A stretch of 64,000 nucleotides of DNA from Metalysinibacillus jejuensis (GTDB taxonomy: Bacteria; Bacillota; Bacilli; Bacillales_A; Planococcaceae), in contig NZ_QAFW01000009.1 in NCBI RefSeq assembly GCF_003057615.1, forward strand, positions 1 to 64,000, read 5' to 3'. This document shows, piece after piece, positions 35,479 through 45,573 of the stretch. Made by a program: the position numbers and the translations under genes. Position 1 is the first letter of the stretch, and each line of letters starts with the position of its first letter. The notes beneath the pieces are model-generated. The model made no database searches and was not told the DNA's origin. It was given only the letters and a program-made list of their open reading frames with translations.

Positions 35479-36708
35479 ATGACATTTGAAGAAAAGTTAG
35501 CGCAGTATGCGGAGTTAGCGGTTAAGGTTGGCGTTAACATTCAAAAAGGGCAGTACTTACTCATTAATACGAGCGTTGAAGCGCTTGATTTTGCACGCAT
35601 TGTAGTCGAGAAAGCTTATGAAGCAGGGGCAGGGCGCGTACATGTACAACTAACGGACGATGTAGTGGTCCGTGCATTTTATGAACATGCAAGTGAAGAA
35701 GAAATTTCACAGTATCCTAAATGGGCAGCGTTACAGCGTGATGAACTTATCGAAAAACAAGGCGCCTTGTTATGGATAGATGCGGATAATCCAGATTTAT
35801 TAACGGGTATTCCAGTAGAGCGTCTAACAGCGCAACAAAAAGCGAGTGGTAAAGCATTAGCCAACTACCGAGCAGCTGCTATGAAGGATGAGATTGCATG
35901 GTCAATTGTAGCTGTGCCTTCCTTACCTTGGGCAACGAAAATTTTCCCTGATTTGCCAGAACAACAGCGTGTAGCGGCTTTGTGGGAAGCGATTTTTGCA
36001 ACAGTGCGCATCGGTGAAGGTGATGCAGTTGAAAAATGGCGTCAACATATTACAGGTCTTGAAGCGAGAGCTACTAAATTAAATGAAAAACACTATACAA
36101 AGTTGCACTATAAAGCACCGGGTACAAATTTAACGATTGAGTTAGCGCCGGAGCATTTATGGTTAGCGGCAAGTAGTAAGACGCCGCAAAATGTAACATT
36201 TGTGGCAAATATGCCAACAGAAGAAGTGTATACATTACCAAAGAAAACAGGTGTCAATGGCTATGTTAGCAATACGAAGCCACTCGTTTACCAAGGCAAT
36301 ATCATTGATGATTTTACATTGACATTTGAACAAGGTGAAATTGTAAAGGCCGAAGCGGGTGTTGGCAATGCTTTATTGCAACAGTTAATGAGCGTAGATG
36401 AAGGTTCGCGCTATTTAGGTGAAGTTGCTTTAGTGCCACATGAATCACCGATTTCAGCTTCAAATATTTTATTTTACAACACGTTATTTGATGAAAATGC
36501 CTCTAACCATTTAGCGATTGGTGAAGCCTACCCTACTTGTTTAGCTGGAGGTCGTGAGATGTCAGAACAACAACTCCAGGCAGTAGGTGCAAACGTATCC
36601 ATCACACATGAGGACTTTATGGTGGGCAGTGCAAATATGGACATTGATGGTGTTTTAGCAGACGGAACGACAGAACCTATTTTCCGTAAAGGTAGCTGGG
36701 CGTTCTAA
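35479..36708 (+). CDS. M29-family metallo-aminopeptidase (AmpS/PepS)
   Basis: This cytoplasmic aminopeptidase removes N-terminal residues from peptides. It has 409 residues from ATG 35479, which follows GGGGCG; the frame upstream (from 35434) overlaps the helicase gene. The dimetal centre residues are in AEAGVGNALLQQL, YLGEVALVPHESPI, LFYNTLFDENASNHLAIG and SITHEDFMVGSANMDIDG. These include the invariant Glu, His, Tyr and Asp of the family. Length matches PepS and AmpS. It follows the helicase gene by one base, so the two are coupled. Confidence 0.9.
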   Translation: MTFEEKLAQYAELAVKVGVNIQKGQYLLINTSVEALDFARIVVEKAYEAGAGRVHVQLTDDVVVRAFYEHASEEEISQYPKWAALQRDELIEKQGALLWIDADNPDLLTGIPVERLTAQQKASGKALANYRAAAMKDEIAWSIVAVPSLPWATKIFPDLPEQQRVAALWEAIFATVRIGEGDAVEKWRQHITGLEARATKLNEKHYTKLHYKAPGTNLTIELAPEHLWLAASSKTPQNVTFVANMPTEEVYTLPKKTGVNGYVSNTKPLVYQGNIIDDFTLTFEQGEIVKAEAGVGNALLQQLMSVDEGSRYLGEVALVPHESPISASNILFYNTLFDENASNHLAIGEAYPTCLAGGREMSEQQLQAVGANVSITHEDFMVGSANMDIDGVLADGTTEPIFRKGSWAF

Positions 36709-36722
36709 AAGGTGGGACGGTA

Positions 36723-37580
36723 ATGAAGCGTATACTTTGTAGTATGCTGGCATTTTGGCTAGTAGCTATACCTGCTAATGCTAGTGAAAATTATATTGCG
36801 ATTGGCGACTCTTTAGCAGCAGGTCAAACACCGTATCAAGAAATTGATTATGGCTATGCAGGACTCATTGCCAATCAGCTGAGCATTGCTGGACAACTAT
36901 CATTTTTTTCGAAAGAGCTAGCTTTTCCTGGCTTCACGACAACCGATGTCATTGAGCGAATACAGGAGCCAGTTGCGCAGCCTTTATTAGAGCAGGCTAC
37001 GCTTATTACAATATCAGCGGGAGCCAATGATGTCTTACCACTCGTGGCAAGAGATGTAGCGGCTGGTATGATTAGCTATAATCAAATAAGCGCTGATTTT
37101 GCACTGAATCGTGTACGCAAACAGATGATTGTTTTACTCGATGAGCTAAAAGCGCGTGCTCCGCAAGCTAAAGTGTATGTGATGGGGTATTATTTTGCTT
37201 ACCCTTATGTACACGCTAATCAAAAACAGGGAGCTGCTGAGCAAATTAGTAAGTTGAACGCGATTCTCGAACAACAAGCACATCAAGCTGGTGCTATTTT
37301 TGTGCCACTTTACGATGACTTTGGTTTAGACGCAACAACTTATTTGCCCAACCCTAGCGACATTCATCCCAATTTAGAAGGATACCGCGTAATGGCGAAT
37401 GCCTTTTTGCGCACCTACACAGGCGGTCAAATGAGTATAATGCATATGCCACGTGCTAATCCGCTTAGTTTTGAAGAGATTATTGCTAATCAACAAACGA
37501 TAGAGCAGGACGTAGCAACAGCGCGTGTAGCATTAGCAACTGTCGTTACATTATTTGAAGGTTATGATAAATTTTTATAA
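36723..37580 (+). CDS. Secreted SGNH/GDSL hydrolase
   Basis: This is an exported esterase or lipase of 285 residues. A signal peptide (MKRILCSMLAFWLVAIPANAS) precedes the mature domain. Block I is YIAIGDSLAAGQ with the nucleophile Ser, block III is ISAGANDVLP, and block V is NPSDIHPNLEGY with the catalytic Asp-x-x-His. The substrate is unknown. The last 60 residues are an extra helical tail. It follows the aminopeptidase gene by 14 bases and is followed by a strong terminator. Confidence 0.85.
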   Translation: MKRILCSMLAFWLVAIPANASENYIAIGDSLAAGQTPYQEIDYGYAGLIANQLSIAGQLSFFSKELAFPGFTTTDVIERIQEPVAQPLLEQATLITISAGANDVLPLVARDVAAGMISYNQISADFALNRVRKQMIVLLDELKARAPQAKVYVMGYYFAYPYVHANQKQGAAEQISKLNAILEQQAHQAGAIFVPLYDDFGLDATTYLPNPSDIHPNLEGYRVMANAFLRTYTGGQMSIMHMPRANPLSFEEIIANQQTIEQDVATARVALATVVTLFEGYDKFL

Positions 37581-37585
37581 AAGTT

Positions 37586-37634
37586 ACTGCTACAATCATT
37601 TGGCTAAAGCATTCGATTGTAGCAGTATTTTTTT
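37586..37634 (+). terminator. Terminator after the SGNH hydrolase gene
   Basis: ACTGCTACAATC (37586-37597) pairs perfectly with GATTGTAGCAGT (37615-37626) and is followed by ATTTTTTTG. Confidence 0.88.
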
Positions 37635-37686
37635 GTAATTTGTGCTACAATATAGGAACACACGTTTTCTTTTGGAGGTTTTAATG

Positions 37687-38838
37687 ATGAAAATTGTTCA
37701 CACAGCCGATTGGCATTTAGGAAAAATTGTACAAGGTGTTTATATGACGGAAGATCAGCGCTATATTTTACAACAGTTTATCGCACATATGCGTAGCGAA
37801 CGACCTGACGTTATTATTATTGCAGGTGATTTATATGATCGTGCGCTTCCACCAGTAGAAGCTATACAATTATTAAACGAAACATTGCGTATTCTAATTA
37901 ATGACTTAGAAATTCCCGTGATTTGTGTAGCGGGTAACCATGATAGTCCGAGTCGTTTAGCTTTCGGCAGTGAGTTGTTAGCAAAAAGCGGCTATTACAT
38001 CGCAGGTGAATACCAAAAAGATGTAATGCGCGTTATATTACCTGATGCGTTTGGCGAAGTGCATTTTCATTTAGTGCCTTTTGCAGAGCCGAGCATTGTA
38101 CGTCTTGCACATAAAGACGATACGATTACAACACATCAAGACGCTATGCAAAAAACGATTGATACAATTACAGCAACTATGGATGAACGAGCGCGCCATG
38201 TATTTGTTGGCCATGCTTTTGTTACGAAAAATGGCGCAAGTGATGAAGAAAACACGAGTGATTCGGAGCGTCCTTTAACTGTAGGTGGCGTAGCTTATGT
38301 TGATGCAGCACTATTTGAACCATTTCACTACACTGCGCTAGGTCATTTACATAAGGCGCATAAAGTTGGCAATGATACGGTGCGCTATGCAGGCACACCA
38401 CTCAAATACTCCTTATCAGAACGCCATCATCAAAAAGGCTATTATGTTGTAGAGTTAGATGCACAAGGCGCTGCTAGTGTCACAAAGCGAACGCTCACGC
38501 CTCGTTATGATTTGCGTCAAATTGAAGGTACTCTTGAAGAAATATTACAGCATGAGCCGTGCAACGATTATGTTTTTGTACGCTTAACGAATGAATACCC
38601 TGTAGCCTCGCCAATGGAGCGCGTGCGTACGGTATATCCGAACGCTATGCACGTTGTACGCGTTGCAGCAACGACTGTGACGAAAAATACAACTACGGCA
38701 AAAGTAGAGGAGATGAATGATTTGCAACTCTTTGAAAGTTTCTATCAAGAAGTTTTAGGTAAATTGCCACCTGATGAAACAGCGGATTTATTTTTGCAAG
38801 CATTAGATGAGTTAGCGCAAGGAGGGCGACACATATGA
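37687..38838 (+). CDS. sbcD: Nuclease SbcCD subunit D
   Basis: This is the nuclease subunit of the SbcCD (Mre11-Rad50-like) complex, which opens DNA hairpins and protein-blocked ends. It has 383 residues from ATG 37687 (ATG 37684 is equally in frame), after GGAGG. The phosphoesterase blocks are HTADWHLGK, IAGDLYDRALP, CVAGNHDSPSRL, VGHAFVT and ALGHLHKAH. The C-terminal capping region follows. It overlaps sbcC by four bases (ATGA), so the two are one operon. Confidence 0.93.
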   Translation: MKIVHTADWHLGKIVQGVYMTEDQRYILQQFIAHMRSERPDVIIIAGDLYDRALPPVEAIQLLNETLRILINDLEIPVICVAGNHDSPSRLAFGSELLAKSGYYIAGEYQKDVMRVILPDAFGEVHFHLVPFAEPSIVRLAHKDDTITTHQDAMQKTIDTITATMDERARHVFVGHAFVTKNGASDEENTSDSERPLTVGGVAYVDAALFEPFHYTALGHLHKAHKVGNDTVRYAGTPLKYSLSERHHQKGYYVVELDAQGAASVTKRTLTPRYDLRQIEGTLEEILQHEPCNDYVFVRLTNEYPVASPMERVRTVYPNAMHVVRVAATTVTKNTTTAKVEEMNDLQLFESFYQEVLGKLPPDETADLFLQALDELAQGGRHI

Positions 38839-41800
38839 AACCACTACATTTAACAATGACAGCCTTTGGCCCTTATAAAAATACCGAAACTATTGATTTT
38901 ACGAAGTTGCATGAGCAAGGCATTTTTGCAATAGCAGGGGCAACGGGTGCAGGAAAGACGACTATTTTTGATGCGATTAGTTTTGCGCTTTATGATAGTG
39001 CGAGTGGCGAAGATCGCAGTGGGAAAAATGATGGTTTACGTAGTGACTTTGCCGAAGATACAAGCTATACAGCCGTAACATTACAATTTGAAATGCATGA
39101 ACGTGTTTATCAAATTACGCGCCAACTAGGTCATATTAAAAAGGGCAATAAAACAAAAACCGGAGATAAAGTCGAACTCTTTGAGCTTGTTAATCAACAA
39201 CAAGTGCTGTGTACAGAAAAACAAAATAAAAGCACCATCGACCCTAAAATTGTAGAAATTATCGGTTTGGATGCAGACCAATTTCGACAAATCGTTATGT
39301 TACCACAAGGGGAATTTCGTAAATTATTAACTTCTAATTCATTAGATAAAGAAGCAATTTTGCGTAAAATTTTTACGACGGAGCGCTATCAACAAATTGC
39401 CCAGCATTTTAATGAACAAAAAAAGCTACTAGACACAAGGTATAAAGAAAGTAAGCAAGAACTTACTTTCTTTATGAAGCAACTACCAGAAACGCTCTAT
39501 ATACGTGAGGATTCGAAGTTAGCGAGTATTGTTAATCAAGAGGAAGTAAATAGTTATCAGCTCAATACAGCATTACAAGAAGAGCTTCTGTACTATCAAC
39601 AAGCAGTAGGTGAGGTAGAACAAGCCTATCAACATGCAGAGCAAGAGGTAAGCAAGGCAAGAGAGAACTTTGACCGTGTACTTAAACATAATGAAAAGGT
39701 TGAATCTTATCAACAAATCGCAGTAGCTTACGATGATATGCGACAACAGAAAGAGCAAATACAACTAAAGCGTGAGAAGTTAGCTATAGCGACAAAAGCG
39801 CAACTTATTGAGCCTTATATGGATGCTTTAGATGAAGCAGTAGTAGCAAATGCTCAAGCTGTGCAACAGTTACACGAGGCTGAGGCGAGCTATGAAGAAA
39901 TAAAAATGCAATATGAACAGCTAATTAAAGCTTTGGCACAAGTTCAAAAAACCTTACCGCAAATTGAGTCGTTACGTACTACACTCAAAGAGGATGAAAC
40001 ACAACATCTACCTCGTCTTAAACAGTTAACGCAATTGACAGCTGAAGAACAAACGCTTACGCTACAGCTCGAAACTGCGCAAGCCGCGTTAGCAACGCAA
40101 CAACGCATAGACCAAAAATTACAGCAGCAAGTAAATAAACTACAACAAGAAGTTAATGAACTGCAACAACAAATTGATGAAGCGCCTAATTATCAAGTTA
40201 AATTAATGCAATTACAACAAGAACAACGTCACCAAACCATTTATACTAATGTGCAAAAAAAACATAAAGCATTTGAAGAAACCCAAGCGCTTTGTCAACA
40301 AGCATTACATCGTATACAAACTGAATTTGATAAAGCGGAAGCACAGCGTGAACAACAACGCGCTGCAGAGTTAGCGGCACATTTACATGATGGAGATACT
40401 TGCCCCGTTTGCGCAAATCGTGTGAGTGAAGCACAGTTGGCTACATATCCTAAAGATTTTAATCTTCAACACTATGCGCTAATAAAGCAACAGTATCAAG
40501 AGGCTAAAGATGAACTAGCTGCAGCTAAGAGTGATGTTGCGCACAGCGCCACAAGATTAGCAGAGTTAGAAATACCAAAGCGGGAATTAGCCGATATTGA
40601 AACGGAACAACAGCGACTTGGTCAACAATATGAAGCTCATATGAGCCAGCGTAAAAATCTAGCAGCAATGCGCTCAAATCTTCAACAGTTAACAGAACAA
40701 GTAGCATTAAATACTGATCAACTTCAACAAGCGAGAATAGCTTACGATAAAAGTCAGCAAGCTTTGCAGCAAACCCAAATCACAATGACGTTATTACAAA
40801 GCAGTGTAGGAGAGCGTAGTGAGCAACAAGTAAACGAAGCAATTGCTACTAACACGAAGCAATTACAAGAGTTAACGACAGCTTATGAGGAAGTAACCGC
40901 TCAGTATGAGAAAGTTGCTAAACATTATCAGCAACAAGATATTGCTTTACACGTTGCCAAAGAGCGAGCGGAACAAACGACAAGTCAATTACAAGCAACC
41001 GAGAATAAGGCGCTAATAGCACAACAGCAAGCTGGCTTTACTAATACTGCAGCTTACGAACAAGGTAAACTTGCACCCGCAATACAACAACAATTGGCGC
41101 AACTTGTTCAAGCATATGATACGGAATTTTATAATCTTACACAGCAACGCGCTGCTTTAGCGAGCTATAAGGACCAAACAATACAGGCGACAGAGCCGTT
41201 AGCGCAAGCGATTCAACAAGCTGAACATACTGCGCGTGAGGCGTATAAACAACGGGATGTCGTAGCGCAATATATTGCATTATGTACGAATTTATTGAAA
41301 CAACTCGACATCTTAATTGAACGGATTGGAGAGTTAGAGCATGAACGCGCTCAAATGGTGCATATTGCGGATGTGTTAATGGGGAAAAACGAATTAAACC
41401 TTTCATTTGAGCGCTATGTACAAACGTATTACTTGCAACAGATTATCGAAGCGGCAAATTTACGTTTGCGTGTACTTTCTAATGAACAGTATCAACTAGT
41501 ACGCACCACAGCGTTGACTGATAAGCGTTCACAAACAGGTTTAGACTTAAGCGTATATGACGCCTATGCTGATACAGAGCGTGATGTAAAAACATTGTCA
41601 GGCGGCGAAAAATTTAATGCATCTTTAAGTTTAGCTTTGGGCGTTTCAGATGTGATTCAAAGTTTCAACGGTAACGTAGAAATTCATACGATGTTTATCG
41701 ATGAAGGTTTCGGTTCGTTAGATGAGGAAGCGCTACGCCGTGCGATAACGACTTTAATAGAGCTGCGTAACACCGGCAGAACAATCGCCGTCATTTCACA

Positions 41801-41891
41801 TGTAGCAGAATTAAAGGAAGAAATGCCAGCTATTTTACATGTCACGAAAAAGAAAGAAGGCTACAGTACAACGACTGTAACCTTCACTTAG
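38835..41891 (+). CDS. sbcC: Nuclease SbcCD subunit C
   Basis: This is the ATPase subunit that drives SbcCD, of 1018 residues. Walker A is AGATGAGKTTIFDAISF near residue 35. Two long Gln-rich coiled coils flank the zinc hook DGDTCPVCANRV near residue 525. The C-terminal ATPase half has the signature KTLSGGEKFNASLSLALG and Walker B MFIDEGFGSLDEEAL. The coiled coils are unusually rich in Gln and Ala, reflecting relaxed sequence demands. It closes the sbcDC operon. Confidence 0.93.
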   Translation: MKPLHLTMTAFGPYKNTETIDFTKLHEQGIFAIAGATGAGKTTIFDAISFALYDSASGEDRSGKNDGLRSDFAEDTSYTAVTLQFEMHERVYQITRQLGHIKKGNKTKTGDKVELFELVNQQQVLCTEKQNKSTIDPKIVEIIGLDADQFRQIVMLPQGEFRKLLTSNSLDKEAILRKIFTTERYQQIAQHFNEQKKLLDTRYKESKQELTFFMKQLPETLYIREDSKLASIVNQEEVNSYQLNTALQEELLYYQQAVGEVEQAYQHAEQEVSKARENFDRVLKHNEKVESYQQIAVAYDDMRQQKEQIQLKREKLAIATKAQLIEPYMDALDEAVVANAQAVQQLHEAEASYEEIKMQYEQLIKALAQVQKTLPQIESLRTTLKEDETQHLPRLKQLTQLTAEEQTLTLQLETAQAALATQQRIDQKLQQQVNKLQQEVNELQQQIDEAPNYQVKLMQLQQEQRHQTIYTNVQKKHKAFEETQALCQQALHRIQTEFDKAEAQREQQRAAELAAHLHDGDTCPVCANRVSEAQLATYPKDFNLQHYALIKQQYQEAKDELAAAKSDVAHSATRLAELEIPKRELADIETEQQRLGQQYEAHMSQRKNLAAMRSNLQQLTEQVALNTDQLQQARIAYDKSQQALQQTQITMTLLQSSVGERSEQQVNEAIATNTKQLQELTTAYEEVTAQYEKVAKHYQQQDIALHVAKERAEQTTSQLQATENKALIAQQQAGFTNTAAYEQGKLAPAIQQQLAQLVQAYDTEFYNLTQQRAALASYKDQTIQATEPLAQAIQQAEHTAREAYKQRDVVAQYIALCTNLLKQLDILIERIGELEHERAQMVHIADVLMGKNELNLSFERYVQTYYLQQIIEAANLRLRVLSNEQYQLVRTTALTDKRSQTGLDLSVYDAYADTERDVKTLSGGEKFNASLSLALGVSDVIQSFNGNVEIHTMFIDEGFGSLDEEALRRAITTLIELRNTGRTIAVISHVAELKEEMPAILHVTKKKEGYSTTTVTFT

Positions 41892-42037
41892 TAACCGAAT
41901 GTTATTTTACTTTTTTTACGGTTGTTTATTACTTTACGTACAATTGGAATAATAATTGGTGCATATGTGATGCCAAGGCGAATAATTTTACCTACCTTTG
42001 ATTCATTGGCTTGTGCTTTTGTTTGACGTTTACTCAT
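41888..42037 (-). CDS. Small basic protein, 49 residues
   Basis: ATG 42037 follows AAAGGAGTG with good spacing and opens a frame of 49 codons that begins MSKRQTKAQANESKVGK. The stop overlaps the sbcC stop on the other strand. A short hydrophobic stretch (LGITYAPIIIPIV) is flanked by many Lys and Arg, suggesting a small membrane-associated or nucleic-acid-binding peptide. No family is recognised. The good ribosome-binding site and strong Lys/Arg bias argue that it is a real gene. Confidence 0.6.
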   Translation of the reverse strand: MSKRQTKAQANESKVGKIIRLGITYAPIIIPIVRKVINNRKKSKITFGY

Positions 42038-42080
42038 GCCTTTTCACTCCTTTATTAGTATTTAGCCTAAAAATGTATGC

Positions 42081-42410
42081 TTAAAACTTTAAAACGCGGA
42101 TACCTTGTACGATATTCCATACAAAAAAGCCAAAGGTTACAGCAAGGTATGCCAACATACCGATGACATAGCCGATGGCAATGCCGGTACCGTTACTGTC
42201 GTTAAGATCGGCTAGCCATGAACTCGTTAACAGCAAGAAAACGAGAATGAAACCGAAAACGACAGGCACTAAATGAGATAGTAGGGCACGTTTAGCATGT
42301 TGTTTAACGAATTCATCCTTCACGATGAAAAATAAAATAATAGGAAATAAAAATGGTGCAAAAAAGATGCTAAAGTAGCTAAGTGAAGCAAGTACGCGTT
42401 CATTGTCCAT
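42081..42410 (-). CDS. DUF4870 family membrane protein
   Basis: The protein has 109 residues from ATG 42410, preceded by GAGGAG; GTG 42419 is also in frame but overlaps the site. Three membrane helices can be drawn: YFSIFFAPFLFPIILFFIV, LVPVVFGFILVFLLL, and IAIGYVIGMLAYLAVTFGFFVW. The segment KDEFVKQHAKRALLSH between the first two is the DUF4870 hallmark. The function is unknown. It shares its strand with the small protein downstream and may be co-transcribed with it. Confidence 0.8.
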   Translation of the reverse strand: MDNERVLASLSYFSIFFAPFLFPIILFFIVKDEFVKQHAKRALLSHLVPVVFGFILVFLLLTSSWLADLNDSNGTGIAIGYVIGMLAYLAVTFGFFVWNIVQGIRVLKF

Positions 42411-42529
42411 AAATATCACTCCTCAGTTATATATACGTATGTAAATTAGTAAAAGTTTCATACATATTGCGGAGCGAAACACTTTTCACGAAAATAAACT
42501 GTGCTATTATTAAAGGTATCTTATGATAG

Positions 42530-43297
<768 letters not shown>

Positions 43298-43300
43298 TAT

Positions 43301-43337
43301 AAAAACATGGCTCGCTTTTAAGCGGCCATGTTTTTTT
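43301..43337. terminator. Bidirectional terminator between map and the membrane protein gene
   Basis: AAAAACATGGC pairs with GCCATGTTTTTTT. Runs of A on one side and T on the other let it act in both directions. The stop codon of the minus-strand gene lies within it. Confidence 0.85.
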
Positions 43338-44022
43338 GTACATATAAAATCCCAGCAACGAGTACGCCGCTTAAAAATAACGCGCACATCGTAACGAGTA
43401 ACTCGTCTAAACCGAGACGTAAAGCGATGCCGAGGTAAATAATAATAAACGCTATAGAAAAAGCGCGATCATTATAGTGATAACGTAAACGTAAAGCGAG
43501 TGCGGTGCTGAATGTTAACAAAATAATGACCCAAAGTTGTTTGCTTAACCCAAAGCCATGAAAGCTATAAAAAACAACTGTTAGTTCAAACATAAAAATC
43601 ATCGAGAAAGTCACAGAAGCTAAGTATAGCGATATAGGTAAGCGCGCTAGACGGTCTGCAATAGGGTATGTACGATACAGATAATACAGCGTTATCGTTA
43701 ACAAAACATTGACGATAAACATATAGCGAATATATTCAAGGTGCCATGTAGCAAATAACGCGATTTGAAGTAGCATACTGCCGCTAAAAAGAACAGCCCT
43801 TTTAGCAGTAGGCCCTGTTTTTTTAACTTGTACTAACCAATAGGCGAGCGCTAAATATAAGACGAAAATAAAACCGTATAATAGATGGGTTGGTGATAAC
43901 AGCACGGGATAGCGCGTGATTGTGTTAAAGGTATCAATCGTTGTGATATGCCAAATATAAAAAACAATAGCTGAGGCTAAAGACCCGATGTAGGTAATTA
44001 ACATCAACGAAAAATATAGCAC
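43318..44022 (-). CDS. Multispanning membrane protein of unknown function
   Basis: The protein has about 234 residues from GTG 44022, which follows GAGAGGGGGG; ATG 44067 is in frame but has no good site. At least seven hydrophobic helices can be drawn, the first at LYFSLMLITYIGSLASAIVFYIW and the last at LLVTMCALFLSGVLVAGILYV. The overall plan resembles TspO/tryptophan-rich sensory relatives, but I see no diagnostic motif. It stands alone. Confidence 0.55.
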   Translation of the reverse strand: MLYFSLMLITYIGSLASAIVFYIWHITTIDTFNTITRYPVLLSPTHLLYGFIFVLYLALAYWLVQVKKTGPTAKRAVLFSGSMLLQIALFATWHLEYIRYMFIVNVLLTITLYYLYRTYPIADRLARLPISLYLASVTFSMIFMFELTVVFYSFHGFGLSKQLWVIILLTFSTALALRLRYHYNDRAFSIAFIIIYLGIALRLGLDELLVTMCALFLSGVLVAGILYVQKNMAA

Positions 44023-44120
44023 ATAAAACCCCCCTCTCTGTGTGATTAAATTGGAATTTGGTATCATTATCTCTCAAAATTTAGTAAAGTAGAGTTATAA
44101 ATCATTTAGGAGTGATAAAA

Positions 44121-44945
44121 ATGTCAGGAAGATTACATGACTTAAACTTAAGCGCTAAACTTGATAAAGAAACATACAATCAAAAGCTAGAAGGCCTTCA
44201 ATACGAAATGTTAAATGCCCAACAATTTTTACACGATAATAAAATCGGTTTAATTTTAGTATTCGAAGGTATGGACGCTGCTGGTAAAGGCGGTGCCATC
44301 AAACGTGTTACAGAAAAAATCGACCCACGTGGTTACATAGTACACCCAATTTCAGCACCGCAACCACATGAGTTACGTTACAATTATATGCATCGTTTTT
44401 GGCGTAAATTACCACAACACGGACAAATCGGCATTTTTGACCGTTCATGGTATGGTCGCGTGTTAGTAGAGCGTGTTGAAGGCTTCGCTACTAAAAAAGA
44501 ATGGTCGCGTGCATTCGATGAAATTAATCAATTTGAAAAGGTGCTAACAGATGGTAATTATATCATTGTCAAGTACTGGTTACACGTGTCAAAAGAAGAA
44601 CAATTGCAACGATTCCTTGACCGTGAGAACGATCCTTATAAAGCATGGAAGTTAACAGATGAGGATTGGCGCAATCGCGATAAGTGGGAGAAGTACGAAG
44701 AAGCAGCGGAAGAGATGTTTGAAAAAACAGATACAAAAAATGCGCCATGGGTGCTTGTACCTGGTAATAATAAGCGTTATGCGCGCATTCATGTACTTGA
44801 AGAAACACTGCGTCTAATCGAAGAAAAATTAGAGGCTCGCGGTTTAAAGCTAATTGATGCGCTAGGTAATCCACCAGACGGAGAAGAAATGCTAAAAGAA
44901 AAAGAAAAGATTAAAAAGAAAAAGAAGAAAAAGAATAAAAAGTAA
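44121..44945 (+). CDS. PPK2-family polyphosphate kinase
   Basis: This enzyme transfers phosphate between polyphosphate and nucleotides. It has 274 residues from ATG 44121, nine bases after TAGGAG. Walker A is FEGMDAAGKGGAIKRV near residue 51, Walker B and lid motif are GIFDRSWYGRVLVERVEGF near 112. APQPHELRYNYMHRFWR between them is typical of PPK2. The last 20 residues are almost all Lys and Glu, a tail that could bind polyphosphate. The stop overlaps the start of the acetyltransferase gene (TAATG). Confidence 0.9.
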   Translation: MSGRLHDLNLSAKLDKETYNQKLEGLQYEMLNAQQFLHDNKIGLILVFEGMDAAGKGGAIKRVTEKIDPRGYIVHPISAPQPHELRYNYMHRFWRKLPQHGQIGIFDRSWYGRVLVERVEGFATKKEWSRAFDEINQFEKVLTDGNYIIVKYWLHVSKEEQLQRFLDRENDPYKAWKLTDEDWRNRDKWEKYEEAAEEMFEKTDTKNAPWVLVPGNNKRYARIHVLEETLRLIEEKLEARGLKLIDALGNPPDGEEMLKEKEKIKKKKKKKNKK

Positions 44946-45529
44946 TGATGAATTGGTTAATTCATTTATTGCCACAGCGCTCACTACGTCTCACTCAGAC
45001 AAGTGAGCGTTGTGTTATTCGTACATTTACAGTTAGGGATGCTGAAGCGCTAGCTAGTTTTTTATGGCGCAATCGTGAAGCATGGTCAGCCTTTGAGCCA
45101 ATACACGGTCCGTATTACTATACAAAGGAAGCACAACGTAAAAAAATTAGAGAAAGTTATTATCTTATGCGACGCCAGCGAGAATATACATTTGGTATGT
45201 TTTTAAATGGTGAGTTAATTGGTCATATCGCATTGTATGCAGTTAAGCGTAAGCCTTACCAAAGTGGTTTTATTGGCTATGCCATTGATCAACATTACGC
45301 TAGACAGGGATTAATGACTGAGGCTGTTGAGCAAGTCACTCGCTTTGCTTTTCATCAGCTGCAATTGCATCGTTTAGAAGCGCATGTAGCGCCTGCAAAT
45401 CTTGCCTCACAAAGGGTATTGCAAAAGGTGGGGTTTGAGCGTGAAGGGTTGTTACGCCAATTATTATGGTTAAATGGCAAGTGGGAAGATCACTATTTAT
45501 ATGCGTTATTAAAAGAAGAAAATAAATAA
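44945..45529 (+). CDS. GNAT acetyltransferase, RimJ/RimL type
   Basis: This is an acetyl-CoA-dependent N-acetyltransferase of 194 residues. The RimJ/RimL plan is clear: CVIRTFTVRDAEAL, then YTFGMFLNGELIGHIAL, the acetyl-CoA-binding IGYAIDQHYARQGLMTEAVEQVTRFAF, and APANLASQRVLQKVGFEREGLLR near the end. The family acetylates ribosomal proteins or small amines; the substrate here is unknown. Translation is coupled to the PPK2 gene by an overlapping TAATG. Confidence 0.85.
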   Translation: MMNWLIHLLPQRSLRLTQTSERCVIRTFTVRDAEALASFLWRNREAWSAFEPIHGPYYYTKEAQRKKIRESYYLMRRQREYTFGMFLNGELIGHIALYAVKRKPYQSGFIGYAIDQHYARQGLMTEAVEQVTRFAFHQLQLHRLEAHVAPANLASQRVLQKVGFEREGLLRQLLWLNGKWEDHYLYALLKEENK

Positions 45530-45573
45530 AAAGCGCTCATTTTCTTTACTAGAAAACGAAGCGCTTTTGTTTA
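45529..45573. terminator. Bidirectional terminator
   Basis: AAGCGCT and the following CATTTTCT pair with AGAAAACG and AAGCGCTT. It ends both the acetyltransferase and carbonic anhydrase transcripts. Confidence 0.8.
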
